Positions 34,926 through 42,780 of a stretch of DNA of 64,000 nucleotides are shown here, in pieces (position 1 is the first letter of the stretch; every line of letters starts with the position of its first letter). Source of the DNA: Stagnihabitans sp038231395 (GTDB lineage: Bacteria > Pseudomonadota > Alphaproteobacteria > Rhodobacterales > Rhodobacteraceae). The DNA is taken from contig JBBRLL010000020.1 of assembly GCA_038231395.1 (NCBI GenBank), forward strand, positions 1 to 64,000. The letters are read 5' to 3'. The notes under the pieces were generated by a model. The model did no database searches and was not told the origin of the DNA. It was given only the letters and a program-made list of their open reading frames with translations. A program made the position numbers and the translations under genes.

Positions 34926-35309
34926 TCATCCCTTGAAGGCCGTCACTTCGATCTCAACCAACATCTCAGGCCGGAGCAAGCCGGCGATCACCATAGTCGC
35001 CGCAGGTCGGATGCCTCCCAACGCTTCGCCCATCTCCGGAACCAAGACTTCCACCAACGCTCTGTCGGCGACCGTATACTGCACTCTGACGATATCGCCC
35101 ATCTCAAACCCGCCTTGATCCAAGACCTGCGCGATCGTAGTAAAGCAATTCCGCGCCTGCGCCGCGATGCCGTCTGGCAATATCATCGTGGCGTAATCAT
35201 ATCCCGTTACGCCTGATACAAAACACCAGCCGCCCTTTACAATGGCTCGGCTGTAACCCATCGTCGCCTCAAACGGCGATCTAGTCGAGATTTGTTTCAC
35301 GTGAAACAT
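34926..35309 (-). CDS. RidA family protein (reactive intermediate deaminase)
   Basis: Protein of 127 residues of the YjgF/YER057c/UK114 family. The core GWCFVSGVTGYDYATMILPD and the end AATMVIAGLLRPEMLVEIEV fit. Canonical RidA hydrolyses reactive enamines and imines from PLP enzymes and has an Arg at the position corresponding to RPAATMV, which is present as IRPAATMV. The protein starts MFHVKQISTRSPFEA; the first codons are the translation of a parS site. It overlaps rdgB by 13 bases and the hemW start codons at its other end. Confidence 0.88.
   Translation of the reverse strand: MFHVKQISTRSPFEATMGYSRAIVKGGWCFVSGVTGYDYATMILPDGIAAQARNCFTTIAQVLDQGGFEMGDIVRVQYTVADRALVEVLVPEMGEALGGIRPAATMVIAGLLRPEMLVEIEVTAFKG
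35293..35308. other. parS: parS centromere site 3 (ridA start / rdgB stop overlap)
   Basis: TGTTTCACGTGAAACA, a perfect palindrome that spans the first codons of ridA and the last codons of rdgB, which overlap here. One 16-bp site therefore serves as centromere, start region of one gene and stop region of another. It lies about 9.1 kb from the oriC candidate. Confidence 0.97.
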
Positions 35310-35902
35310 TCCTGTGTCAGTTTCGCAACCGCATCAGCACGATGGCTGATCCGGTTTTTCACCGTCTCATCCATTTCGCCAAAAGTCTGTTCGTAGCCAT
35401 CCGGGACGAAGATCGGATCGTAGCCGTGGCCCAAAGGTCCGCGTGGGGGCCATACGATGTGCCCGCGCGCCCGCCCCTCAAAGACCCGCTCTGTTCCGTC
35501 TGGCGCGACCAGAGCCAGCGTACAACAAAACGCCGCCCCATGCGGCGCTTTCATCCCCGCAAGCATCCCCCACGTCTTCTCCATCGCGCGACCGAAATCC
35601 CGCCCGGCGGAACCTTCTGCCCAATCTGCCGTATAAACCCCGGGCGCGCCGCCCAAAGAGTCGACCATTAGACCGGAGTCATCGGCCAACGTCAGCAACC
35701 CAGAGAGCGCAGCGCCCGAGCGCGCTTTCAGCAAGGCATTCCCGGAAAAGCTATGCTCCGTCTCTTCCGGCTCCGACAATCCTAGATCCGGTAAGCTCAC
35801 CAAAATGACTTGAAAGCGCGATAACAGAGCCGAAAACTCAGCCATTTTGCCCCGATTTCCAGTGGCCACCAGCAGCGTTGTCCCCGGCGCTATTCGCGTC
35901 AT
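35297..35902 (-). CDS. rdgB: RdgB/HAM1 family dITP/XTP pyrophosphatase
   Basis: Protein of 201 residues that hydrolyses ITP, dITP and XTP to monophosphates, keeping deaminated purines out of nucleic acids. The signature ATGNRGKMAEF is at about 13-23, LADDSGLMVDSLGGAPGVYT at about 72-91 with the catalytic Asp, GYDPIFVPDGYEQTFGEM near 160, and SHRADAV near the end. It overlaps rph by 4 bases upstream and ridA by 13 bases downstream; parS site 3 covers its stop codon. Confidence 0.96.
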   Translation of the reverse strand: MTRIAPGTTLLVATGNRGKMAEFSALLSRFQVILVSLPDLGLSEPEETEHSFSGNALLKARSGAALSGLLTLADDSGLMVDSLGGAPGVYTADWAEGSAGRDFGRAMEKTWGMLAGMKAPHGAAFCCTLALVAPDGTERVFEGRARGHIVWPPRGPLGHGYDPIFVPDGYEQTFGEMDETVKNRISHRADAVAKLTQECFT

Positions 35903-36612
35903 CCCACCGCCACCTTTTGCGCCGCAACCAGGCCCGCAATCCCAGCTTCGGCCAGGTCCAGCAGTTTGCCCATCTCGTCACGTGAAAAGGTTGCGCCCTC
36001 CGCCGACATCTGAACCTCAATCATCCGCCCGCGCCCGGTGATCACGAAATTTCCGTCGGTTCCGGCCACCGAATCCTCGGCGTAGTCAAGATCAAGCACC
36101 TCTTGGCCGGCGTAGACACCGCATGAAACCGCCGCAACGTGGTCTATCATCGGATCGCTGACAATCAGTCCCTTCTTCAAGAGTCCGTTCATTGCCAACC
36201 GCAACGCGACCCAGCCCCCGGTAATCGACGCACACCGCGTCCCGCCATCTGCTTGCAGGACGTCGCAATCAATCACAATCTGACGCTCCCCCAACGCTGA
36301 CCGATCGACTCCGGCCCGCAACGCGCGTCCGATCAGGCGCTGAATCTCCTGCGTCCGCCCCGATTGCTTGCCCATCGCAGCCTCACGCTTGGTCCGGCTG
36401 TGGGTCGCCCTCGGCAGCATGCCATATTCCGCCGTCACCCAGCCCAGGCCGGTTCCTTTCAGGAAACTCGGTGGCTTGTCCTCGATCGAGGCAGAGCACA
36501 GCACATGCGTCTCCCCCATCTTGATCAGACAAGAGCCTTCCGCATGTTTCATCACGCCGGCTTCAATCGAAACCGCCCGCATTTCATCCAATTTTCGGCC
36601 AGAGGGACGCAT
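35899..36612 (-). CDS. rph: Ribonuclease PH
   Basis: Phosphorolytic 3'-5' exoribonuclease of 237 residues that trims the 3' ends of tRNA precursors. Visible are MRPSGRKLDEMRAVSIEAGV at the N-terminus, GWVTAEYGMLPRATHSR, GRTQEIQRLIGRALR and VDCDVLQADGGTR-like IDCDVLQADGGTR with conserved acidic residues. It forms a leftward operon with rdgB, ridA and hemW and is divergent from hrcA over 105 bp. Confidence 0.97.
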   Translation of the reverse strand: MRPSGRKLDEMRAVSIEAGVMKHAEGSCLIKMGETHVLCSASIEDKPPSFLKGTGLGWVTAEYGMLPRATHSRTKREAAMGKQSGRTQEIQRLIGRALRAGVDRSALGERQIVIDCDVLQADGGTRCASITGGWVALRLAMNGLLKKGLIVSDPMIDHVAAVSCGVYAGQEVLDLDYAEDSVAGTDGNFVITGRGRMIEVQMSAEGATFSRDEMGKLLDLAEAGIAGLVAAQKVAVG

Positions 36613-36717
36613 TCTTGCACCTTTTGTTCAACGATAGCTCTGCCGCCAGATATGACGCAGCCTTAGTGCCATGCAACCCCGATTGACGACCGGGCCAAAC
36701 CATCCCTACAAAAGGCC

Positions 36718-37788
36718 ATGGCCGACACGTCTTCCATCCTTTCTGAAATGAACGATCGAACCCGGGAAGTTTTCCGCCGCGTGGTCGAAAGCTACCTGAA
36801 CTCCGGCGATCCGGTCGGGTCCCGCACCTTGACGCGCTCGATGACGGAAAAGCTGTCCGCCGCCACAATCCGCAACACGATGCAGGACCTCGAATTTCTT
36901 GGCCTGCTGGACAGCCCGCACGTCTAGGCCGGTCGGATTCCGACCCAACTCGGCCTGCGGATGTTCGTCGATGGGCTGATGGAGGTGGGAACCATCGACT
37001 CCGCAGACCGTGCCAAAATCGAGTCGTCGGTCGAACGGGATGATACAGACGTCACCTCCCTCCTCGATCACGTTGGCGCTGCCCTTTCCGGCATCACCCG
37101 TTCGGCCTCTCTCGTCCTTGCGCCCAAGCAAGAAACTGCAATTCGTCACATCGAATTTGTGTCTCTCGCCCCCGACCGCGCCCTTGTTGTGCTCGTCTTC
37201 GTTGATGGCCATGTCGAAAACCGCGTCTTCAACCCGCCGCCCGGCCAAACCGCGTCGTCGATGCGTGAGGCAGCCAATTTTCTGAATGCCATCGCGGAAG
37301 GTCGCCGCCTTTCCGAGCTCCGTCCCTTGATTTCCGCCCAAATCGCCCTGAATCGCCAGGAGATTGACGCCCTCGCGCAAGCCCTCGTCGAAAGCGGCCT
37401 CGCTCTTTGGGAAAACGCGGGCGAAAGCGGCGAACGTCTTATCGTTCGTGGTCAGGCCAATCTGATCTCGCCCAGCACCGAATCCCTTAACCTCGACCGC
37501 ATCCGCACCCTGTTTGACGACCTTGAACGCAAGCGTGACATCGCCGATTTCCTGGAAATGACCGAAACCGGCGAGGGTGTGCGCATTTTTATCGGCTCTG
37601 AGAACAAACTCTTCTCACTTTCGGGTTCCACTCTCGTCGTTTCTCCCTATATGAACACCGACCGTAAGATCATCGGGGCCATCGGCGTCATCGGCCCGAC
37701 CCGGCTTAACTATGGCAGGATCGTTCCGATCGTGGATTATACGGCACAGTTGGTGGGCCGCATGATTTCCGGTCGGGGCAAAAGCTGA
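36718..37788 (+). pseudogene. hrcA: Heat-inducible repressor HrcA, interrupted by in-frame TAG
   Basis: Codons 1-69 encode the HrcA winged-helix DNA-binding domain (MNDRTREVFRRVVESYL, GDPVGSRTLTR, LSAATIRNTMQDLE). Codon 70 is TAG at 36925-36927. The same frame continues as AGRIPTQLGLRMFVDGLMEV to the normal C-terminus at 37788. In the family this position is the Ser of the conserved H-x-S-A-G-R-x-P-T motif, so TCG to TAG, a single base change, explains it. No other disruption is present, and the downstream part keeps its reading frame for 287 codons. A restart at the ATG 36961 would lack the DNA-binding domain. HrcA normally represses groESL via CIRCE; I see no CIRCE element here. Recent mutation, sequencing error and suppression cannot be separated from sequence alone. 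Confidence 0.88.
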
Positions 37789-37824
37789 CGAAGGCTAGGG
37801 CTGACTTTTGAAGGTGGGAACGAC

Positions 37825-38358
37825 ATGGCAGACGAAAAATCCGGTCCTGAAGAGATCGACCTGAAGGACCTTGAAGCCTTCATGGAAAGCGAAGAGCTTG
37901 CCGCTGCGAGGGCAGAGCGGGACGATATGCGCGACCGCTACATGCGCGCGCTCGCTGACGCGGAAAACTCGCGCAAACGGGCTGACCGCGACCGGCGGGA
38001 GGCAGAGCAATATGGCTCCACCCGCCTGGCCCGCGACCTGCTTCCCGTTTATGACAACCTCAAACGCGCCATCACTGCCGTGCCGGATGATTTGCGCCTT
38101 CAGGCCGATGCCTTGATGGAGGGGGTCGATCTGACTCTGCGAGAGTTGACCAACGTCATGACCAAACATGGCGTCAAGCCGATTTCGCCCCGAATCGGCG
38201 ACCAGTTCGATGCTCATTCGATGGAGGCCATGTTCGAAGCCGCTCTACCTGGCACCAAGGTCGGCCAGATCATTCAGGTGGTCACCGAAGGCTTCATGCT
38301 CCACGACCGTCTTTTGCGCCCCGCACAGGTTGGCGTTTCGTCCAACACCCAAGGCTGA
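37825..38358 (+). CDS. grpE: Nucleotide exchange factor GrpE
   Basis: Co-chaperone of 177 residues that releases ADP from DnaK. A long N-terminal helix (about 20-85, AAARAERDDMRDRYMRALAD) leads to the conserved LLPVYDNLKRAI, and the C-terminal beta domain contains KPISPRIGDQFDAHSMEAMF and VTEGFMLHDRLLRPAQVGVS. GAAGGTGGGAACGAC precedes the ATG. hrcA-grpE is the usual pair. A 9-bp stem hairpin follows. Confidence 0.96.
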   Translation: MADEKSGPEEIDLKDLEAFMESEELAAARAERDDMRDRYMRALADAENSRKRADRDRREAEQYGSTRLARDLLPVYDNLKRAITAVPDDLRLQADALMEGVDLTLRELTNVMTKHGVKPISPRIGDQFDAHSMEAMFEAALPGTKVGQIIQVVTEGFMLHDRLLRPAQVGVSSNTQG

Positions 38359-38369
38359 AACTCATCCCG

Positions 38370-38396
38370 CAAGGTGCGTGCAGGCCGCGCACCTTG
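38370..38396. terminator. Hairpin between convergent grpE and mutS
   Basis: CAAGGTGCG pairs perfectly with CGCACCTTG (9 bp, 9-base loop). It lies in the 45-bp gap between two convergent stops. No T-tract on either side, so it may act bidirectionally with Rho or only protect transcript ends. Confidence 0.5.
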
Positions 38397-38403
38397 TCGG
38401 GCG

Positions 38404-41052
38404 CTACTTCACCAAGCCCTTCAATTCATAAATCATCTGCAACGCTTCCCGGGGCGACAGGTCATCCGGCCTGATCTCGCGCAAGCGCGCCTCCACTGCA
38501 GAGGCTGGGGCGCGCACCGGTTCTGGCCTTGCTGCCCGAAACAACGGCAAATCGTCAATCAAGGCACGCGGCGTCGGCCGGTCCCGGTCGCCCTTCTCCA
38601 GCGCCTCCAGCACAACCTTGGCACGCTCCACCACCGCGTGTGGCAGGCCTGCCAGACGGGCGACCTGTACCCCGTAACTCCGGTCCGCAGCCCCTTCCCG
38701 CACCTCATGCAGGAAGATCACATCGCCCTCCCACTCCTTGACCGTCACTGTGGCATTGCTGACCCCGGCCAACTTCCCCGCCAAAGCCGTCATTTCATGG
38801 TAATGCGTTGCAAACAGCGCCCGGCAGCGATTCACGTCATGCAAATTCTCCAACGTCGCCCAGGCAATGCTTAACCCGTCATAGGTCGCGGTACCCCGCC
38901 CGATTTCGTCCAGAATAACCAATGCCCGGTCATCCGCCTGGTTGAGGATGGCCGCCGTCTCCACCATCTCCACCATGAAGGTCGAGCGTCCCCGCGCCAG
39001 ATCGTCCGCTGCCCCCACCCTGCTGAACAACTGGCTCACCAGTCCGATGTTCGCCTTGCGCGCCGGCACGTAACTGCCCATCTGAGCCAGCAAGGCGATC
39101 ACGGCATTCTGCCGCAAAAACGTGGACTTGCCCGCCATGTTCGGTCCGGTGATCAGCCAAATCGCTGCCGAATCCGCAGGCCCGTCGGTGTCGGTTAACC
39201 GGCAATCGTTCGGCACAAACGCCACCCCCTGCCGTTTTAACGCCCGCTCCACCACCGGATGCCGCCCGCCCTCAACCACAAAGGCCCGGCTGTCGTCTAC
39301 CGTGGGCGCCACCCAATCCTCCGCCACCGCCAAATCCGCAAGCGCCGCCGCCAAATCCAACTCTGCCAACCCGCGCGCCGCCGCCGCAATCGCCGCCGCG
39401 CGCGCCAGAACTTCCGCCCGCAACGCTTCAAAATGCCCGCGCTCTTGTTCCAGCGCTGCATTCCCGGCGTTCAGAATCCGGGTTTCCATCTCGCCCAGTT
39501 CAACGGTTGAGAACCTTACAACATTCGCATTGGTCTGCCGGTGGATGAACCGCACTTGCGCCCGCATCTTTTCTTTATGCGCGGTGGTCGTTTCGATAAA
39601 ATACCCCAACACATTGTTATGCTTGATCTTCAGGGATGAAATGCCGGTCTCGGCCACAAATCGCGCCTGCATGTCGCCAATAACCGCGCGCCCCTCATCA
39701 CGCAGCCGACGGGTCGCGTCCAGCGCCGCGTCATGCCCCTCCGCTACGAACCCGCCGTCGCGCACCATCATGGGCGGCTCTGCTATCAGGGCGCGCTCCA
39801 GCAGTTCAACCAACGCTTCCTGCCCCCGCAACGCACCAACCGCATCGGAAAGTGCCGATGGCGCCCCGTTCAGCGTGATCCGCCCGGCCTGCGCCAGCCC
39901 GGCCCTGATGGCTGCCAAATCCCGTGGCCCGCCACGCTCCAACGCCAGCCGCGACAGGGCCCGGTCCATATCCGGCACCATACGTAGCGCGCCGCGCAAC
40001 TCATGCCGCGCTGGCTCCTCCACCAACCAACGCACGGCTTCCAACCTCCGCGAGATAACACCCAAGTCCCGCGATGGACTGCTCAACCGCACTTCCAGCA
40101 AGCGCGCACCAGCAGCCGTCACGGTCCGATCCATCGCCGCCAGCAACGACCCGTCTTTTCCGCCTGATAGCGCTTGCGTCAGTTCCAAATTCCGCCGCGT
40201 GGCCGCATCAATCTGCATCGTCCCGCCCGACACTTCCCGCGTCGGAGGCCTTAGAAACGGCAACTTCCCGCGCTGCGTCAGGTCCAGATAATCGACCAGC
40301 GCCCCCATCGCCGAAACCTCAGCCCGCCCAAACGCCCCAAAGCTTTCCAATCCTGCAACGCCGAACAGGGTTGAAACCCGTGCCTGCGCACCTGCTGAAT
40401 CAAAACTTCCGCGTGACAGTGCTGTGAGTGCGGCACCCGCCTCGCGCACCACCTCGGCCCAAACGCTTTCGCGCGTCTCCGATACCAGCACCTCTTTCGG
40501 TGCCAGTCGCGCCAGCTCTGCCGACAAACGCCCGCCCGGACACAGCATCACCCGAAATTCGCCGGTCGAAATGTCCGCCCAGGCCAAGGCCGCGTCGTCG
40601 CGTACCTCGGCAAACGCACACAAATAGTTCGACCGCCGGGCGTCCAGCAACGTGTCCTCGGTCAAGGTGCCCGGCGTCACCAGCCGTACCACATCCCGCT
40701 TCACAACCGATTTGTATCCGCGCTTTTTCGCCTCAGCCGGGTCTTCCATCTGTTCGGCAATCGCCACCCGGAACCCCTTGCGGATCAGCCCCAGCAAATA
40801 CCCCTCCGAGGCGTGGACCGGCACACCGCACATCTGAATTGCCACGCCCTGATGGGTGCCGCGCTTGGTCAACGCTATATCCAAGGCTTCGGAGGCCTCT
40901 ACCGCGTCCTGAAAGAACATCTCGTAGAAATCGCCCATCCGGTAGAACAGCAAAGCCCCCGGGTAGCGAGCCTTGATCTCCAGATACTGCACCATCATCG
41001 GTGTCGCTTCGTCTTGCAAATTGGCCCCCAGGGTTCCATGGACTCTATCCAA
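38404..41052 (-). CDS. mutS: DNA mismatch repair protein MutS
   Basis: Mismatch sensor of about 882 residues. The mismatch-binding Phe-x-Glu motif lies in FYRMGDFYEMFF near residue 40. The ATPase has Walker A TGPNMAGKSTF at about 635, the signature SQLFSRVGAADDLARGRSTF, Walker B LVILDEIGRGTATYDG and FATHYHEM. All motifs are intact. The frame begins at a TTG (41052) with poor spacing to AAGG; the family start is usually about 10 residues before MMVQYLEIKA, so the exact start is uncertain by up to about 20 codons. It is divergent from the aminotransferase gene over 52 bp. Confidence 0.96.
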   Translation of the reverse strand: MDRVHGTLGANLQDEATPMMVQYLEIKARYPGALLFYRMGDFYEMFFQDAVEASEALDIALTKRGTHQGVAIQMCGVPVHASEGYLLGLIRKGFRVAIAEQMEDPAEAKKRGYKSVVKRDVVRLVTPGTLTEDTLLDARRSNYLCAFAEVRDDAALAWADISTGEFRVMLCPGGRLSAELARLAPKEVLVSETRESVWAEVVREAGAALTALSRGSFDSAGAQARVSTLFGVAGLESFGAFGRAEVSAMGALVDYLDLTQRGKLPFLRPPTREVSGGTMQIDAATRRNLELTQALSGGKDGSLLAAMDRTVTAAGARLLEVRLSSPSRDLGVISRRLEAVRWLVEEPARHELRGALRMVPDMDRALSRLALERGGPRDLAAIRAGLAQAGRITLNGAPSALSDAVGALRGQEALVELLERALIAEPPMMVRDGGFVAEGHDAALDATRRLRDEGRAVIGDMQARFVAETGISSLKIKHNNVLGYFIETTTAHKEKMRAQVRFIHRQTNANVVRFSTVELGEMETRILNAGNAALEQERGHFEALRAEVLARAAAIAAAARGLAELDLAAALADLAVAEDWVAPTVDDSRAFVVEGGRHPVVERALKRQGVAFVPNDCRLTDTDGPADSAAIWLITGPNMAGKSTFLRQNAVIALLAQMGSYVPARKANIGLVSQLFSRVGAADDLARGRSTFMVEMVETAAILNQADDRALVILDEIGRGTATYDGLSIAWATLENLHDVNRCRALFATHYHEMTALAGKLAGVSNATVTVKEWEGDVIFLHEVREGAADRSYGVQVARLAGLPHAVVERAKVVLEALEKGDRDRPTPRALIDDLPLFRAARPEPVRAPASAVEARLREIRPDDLSPREALQMIYELKGLVK

Positions 41053-41104
41053 GCCTTCCCTTCCCCGAAAGCCCCCCTTAACCTATCTCCAGCAGGAGGC
41101 CCAA

Positions 41105-42001
41105 ATGACCGACGTGTCCACCCACCAGGCCGAAGATGATATCCGCAACGAGTCGATCCTGATCTACGTCAACGGCCAGATCGTGCCCAAGGCGGCTGCC
41201 ACCGTTTCCGTCTACGACGCAGGCTTCATGATGGGCGACGGCGTCTGGGAAGGCATTCGCCTTTACAATGGCAAATGGACCTTCCTTGACGAGCATATCG
41301 ACCGCCTGTTTGAAGCTGCCAAAGCCATCGACCTCGACATCGTCCTGACCCGAGAAGCGGTGATTTCCGCGATATCAGAGACGCAAAAGGCCAACGGCTT
41401 CATCACCGACGCTCACGCCCGCCTGATGGTGACAAGGGGCCGCAAAACCCGCCCCTTTCAGCACCCCAAACTCAACCAGACCGGCCCAACCATGGTGATC
41501 ATCATGGAACACAGCCGCCAGAAACTGCCGAGGCCCATCCGCCTTGCCACAGTACCTCACCTGCGCGGTCTACCGATGACGCAAGACCCCAAGCTGAACA
41601 GCCATTCCAAACTCAACTGCATCCTCGCCTGCATCGCCGCCGAAAAAGCCGGTGCGGATGAGGCGCTGATGCTCGACATCCATGGTTTCGTGAACACGAC
41701 CAACGCCTGCAATTTCTTCATCGTCCGCAAAGGCCAGGTTTGGACCTCCACGGGCGACTACTGCATGAACGGCATCACCCGGCAAAAGGTCATCGACCTC
41801 TGCCACCTCAACGCCATCCCGGTCTATGAGCGCAATTTCTCTCTGGTGGACACCTACTCCGCCGACGAGGCTTTCCTGACCGGCACCTTTGGCGCGCAGA
41901 CCCCGGTGGGCTCCATCGACGGGCGCACCATCGGCACCGGACAAATCGGCCCCATGACCGAACGCATCCGCAGCCTTTACAAAACCCTGGTGGGCGCATG
42001 A
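41105..42001 (+). CDS. Class IV PLP-dependent aminotransferase
   Basis: Protein of 298 residues of the branched-chain/D-amino acid transaminase fold. Visible are SVYDAGFMMGDGVWEGIRLY near 40-60, HSKLNCILACIAAEKAGADE with the expected catalytic Lys at HSKLN, and GFVNTTNACNFFIVRKGQVW with the phosphate-binding part. AGGAGG lies 6-11 bases before the ATG. Annotation pipelines may call it IlvE or D-amino-acid transaminase; substrate cannot be fixed by eye. It overlaps the sulfotransferase-like gene by four bases (ATGA), and the two appear as a unit. Confidence 0.85.
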   Translation: MTDVSTHQAEDDIRNESILIYVNGQIVPKAAATVSVYDAGFMMGDGVWEGIRLYNGKWTFLDEHIDRLFEAAKAIDLDIVLTREAVISAISETQKANGFITDAHARLMVTRGRKTRPFQHPKLNQTGPTMVIIMEHSRQKLPRPIRLATVPHLRGLPMTQDPKLNSHSKLNCILACIAAEKAGADEALMLDIHGFVNTTNACNFFIVRKGQVWTSTGDYCMNGITRQKVIDLCHLNAIPVYERNFSLVDTYSADEAFLTGTFGAQTPVGSIDGRTIGTGQIGPMTERIRSLYKTLVGA

Positions 42002-42732
42002 CCCCCGATCCGCACAAAATCGCCATGTGGAGCGGCCCGCGCAACCTTTCGACGGCCATGATGTATGCCTTCGCCGCGCGCGGCGATTGCGCCGTGTGGG
42101 ACGAGCCGTTTTACGCCGCCTACCTGCGCGCCACCGGCATCGACCACCCGATGCGGGAAGATGTCATTGCCGCCGGTCTGTCAGACCCCGAAGGCGTCGC
42201 CCACGCGTGCACCGGCCAAATTCCGCAAGGTCAGAGCCTGTTTTACCAAAAGCACATGACCCTCCATATGATCCCCGAGTTCGACCGAGGCTTCCTGCAC
42301 GCCCTCACCACCATCTTCCTGATCCGCCACCCGGCCCGAGTGATAGCAAGCTACGCCAAAAAGCGCGAAAGCCCGACCCTCGCCGACATAGGCTACGTTC
42401 AACAGGCCGACCTCTTTGACGAGGTGGCCCAACACCTTGGTCACGCCCCCCTTGTCATCTCCGCCGAAACCATTCGCGCCAATCCCACGCAGTCGCTGCA
42501 ATCCCTGTGCGCCGCCCTGAATATCCCCTTCACTAAAGGGATGCTGCGCTGGCCCGCTGGCCCCAAACCCTATGACGGCGCCTGGGCTCCGCATTGGTAC
42601 AACGCCGTCCATAAATCCACCGGTTTTGATGCCGCTGAAGGCCCGTTACCGGAGCTTGCGCCAGAGTTCCAGCGGCTTGCAGATGACGCGCAGTCCTACT
42701 ACGACCGCCTCGCCAGTTACGCGCTGAAATGA
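41998..42732 (+). CDS. Sulfotransferase-like P-loop protein
   Basis: Protein of 244 residues beginning MTPDPHKIAMWSGPRNLSTA; the SGPRNLSTA loop is the 5'-phosphosulfate-binding type seen in sulfotransferase-like proteins. FLIRHPARVIASYAKKRE is the second cofactor-binding region, typical RhPxxxxxS. The same family in other genomes is often mislabelled branched-chain aminotransferase-like because of its adjacency to such genes. Whether it transfers sulfate is unknown. It is translationally coupled to the aminotransferase gene upstream, which suggests that both act on the same substrate. argG converges 48 bp downstream, with a parS-like sequence in the gap. Confidence 0.75.
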   Translation: MTPDPHKIAMWSGPRNLSTAMMYAFAARGDCAVWDEPFYAAYLRATGIDHPMREDVIAAGLSDPEGVAHACTGQIPQGQSLFYQKHMTLHMIPEFDRGFLHALTTIFLIRHPARVIASYAKKRESPTLADIGYVQQADLFDEVAQHLGHAPLVISAETIRANPTQSLQSLCAALNIPFTKGMLRWPAGPKPYDGAWAPHWYNAVHKSTGFDAAEGPLPELAPEFQRLADDAQSYYDRLASYALK

Positions 42733-42758
42733 AAATGCCGGGGCGTTGATACCGGCAA

Positions 42759-42774
42759 TGTTTCACATGAAACC
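42759..42774. other. Degenerate parS-like sequence
   Basis: TGTTTCACATGAAACC differs from perfect parS at two positions. It lies in the gap between two convergent genes, 16.5 kb from the oriC candidate, and is not in coding sequence. It could be a weak ParB site or a decayed one. Confidence 0.45.
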
Positions 42775-42780
42775 AGAGAC

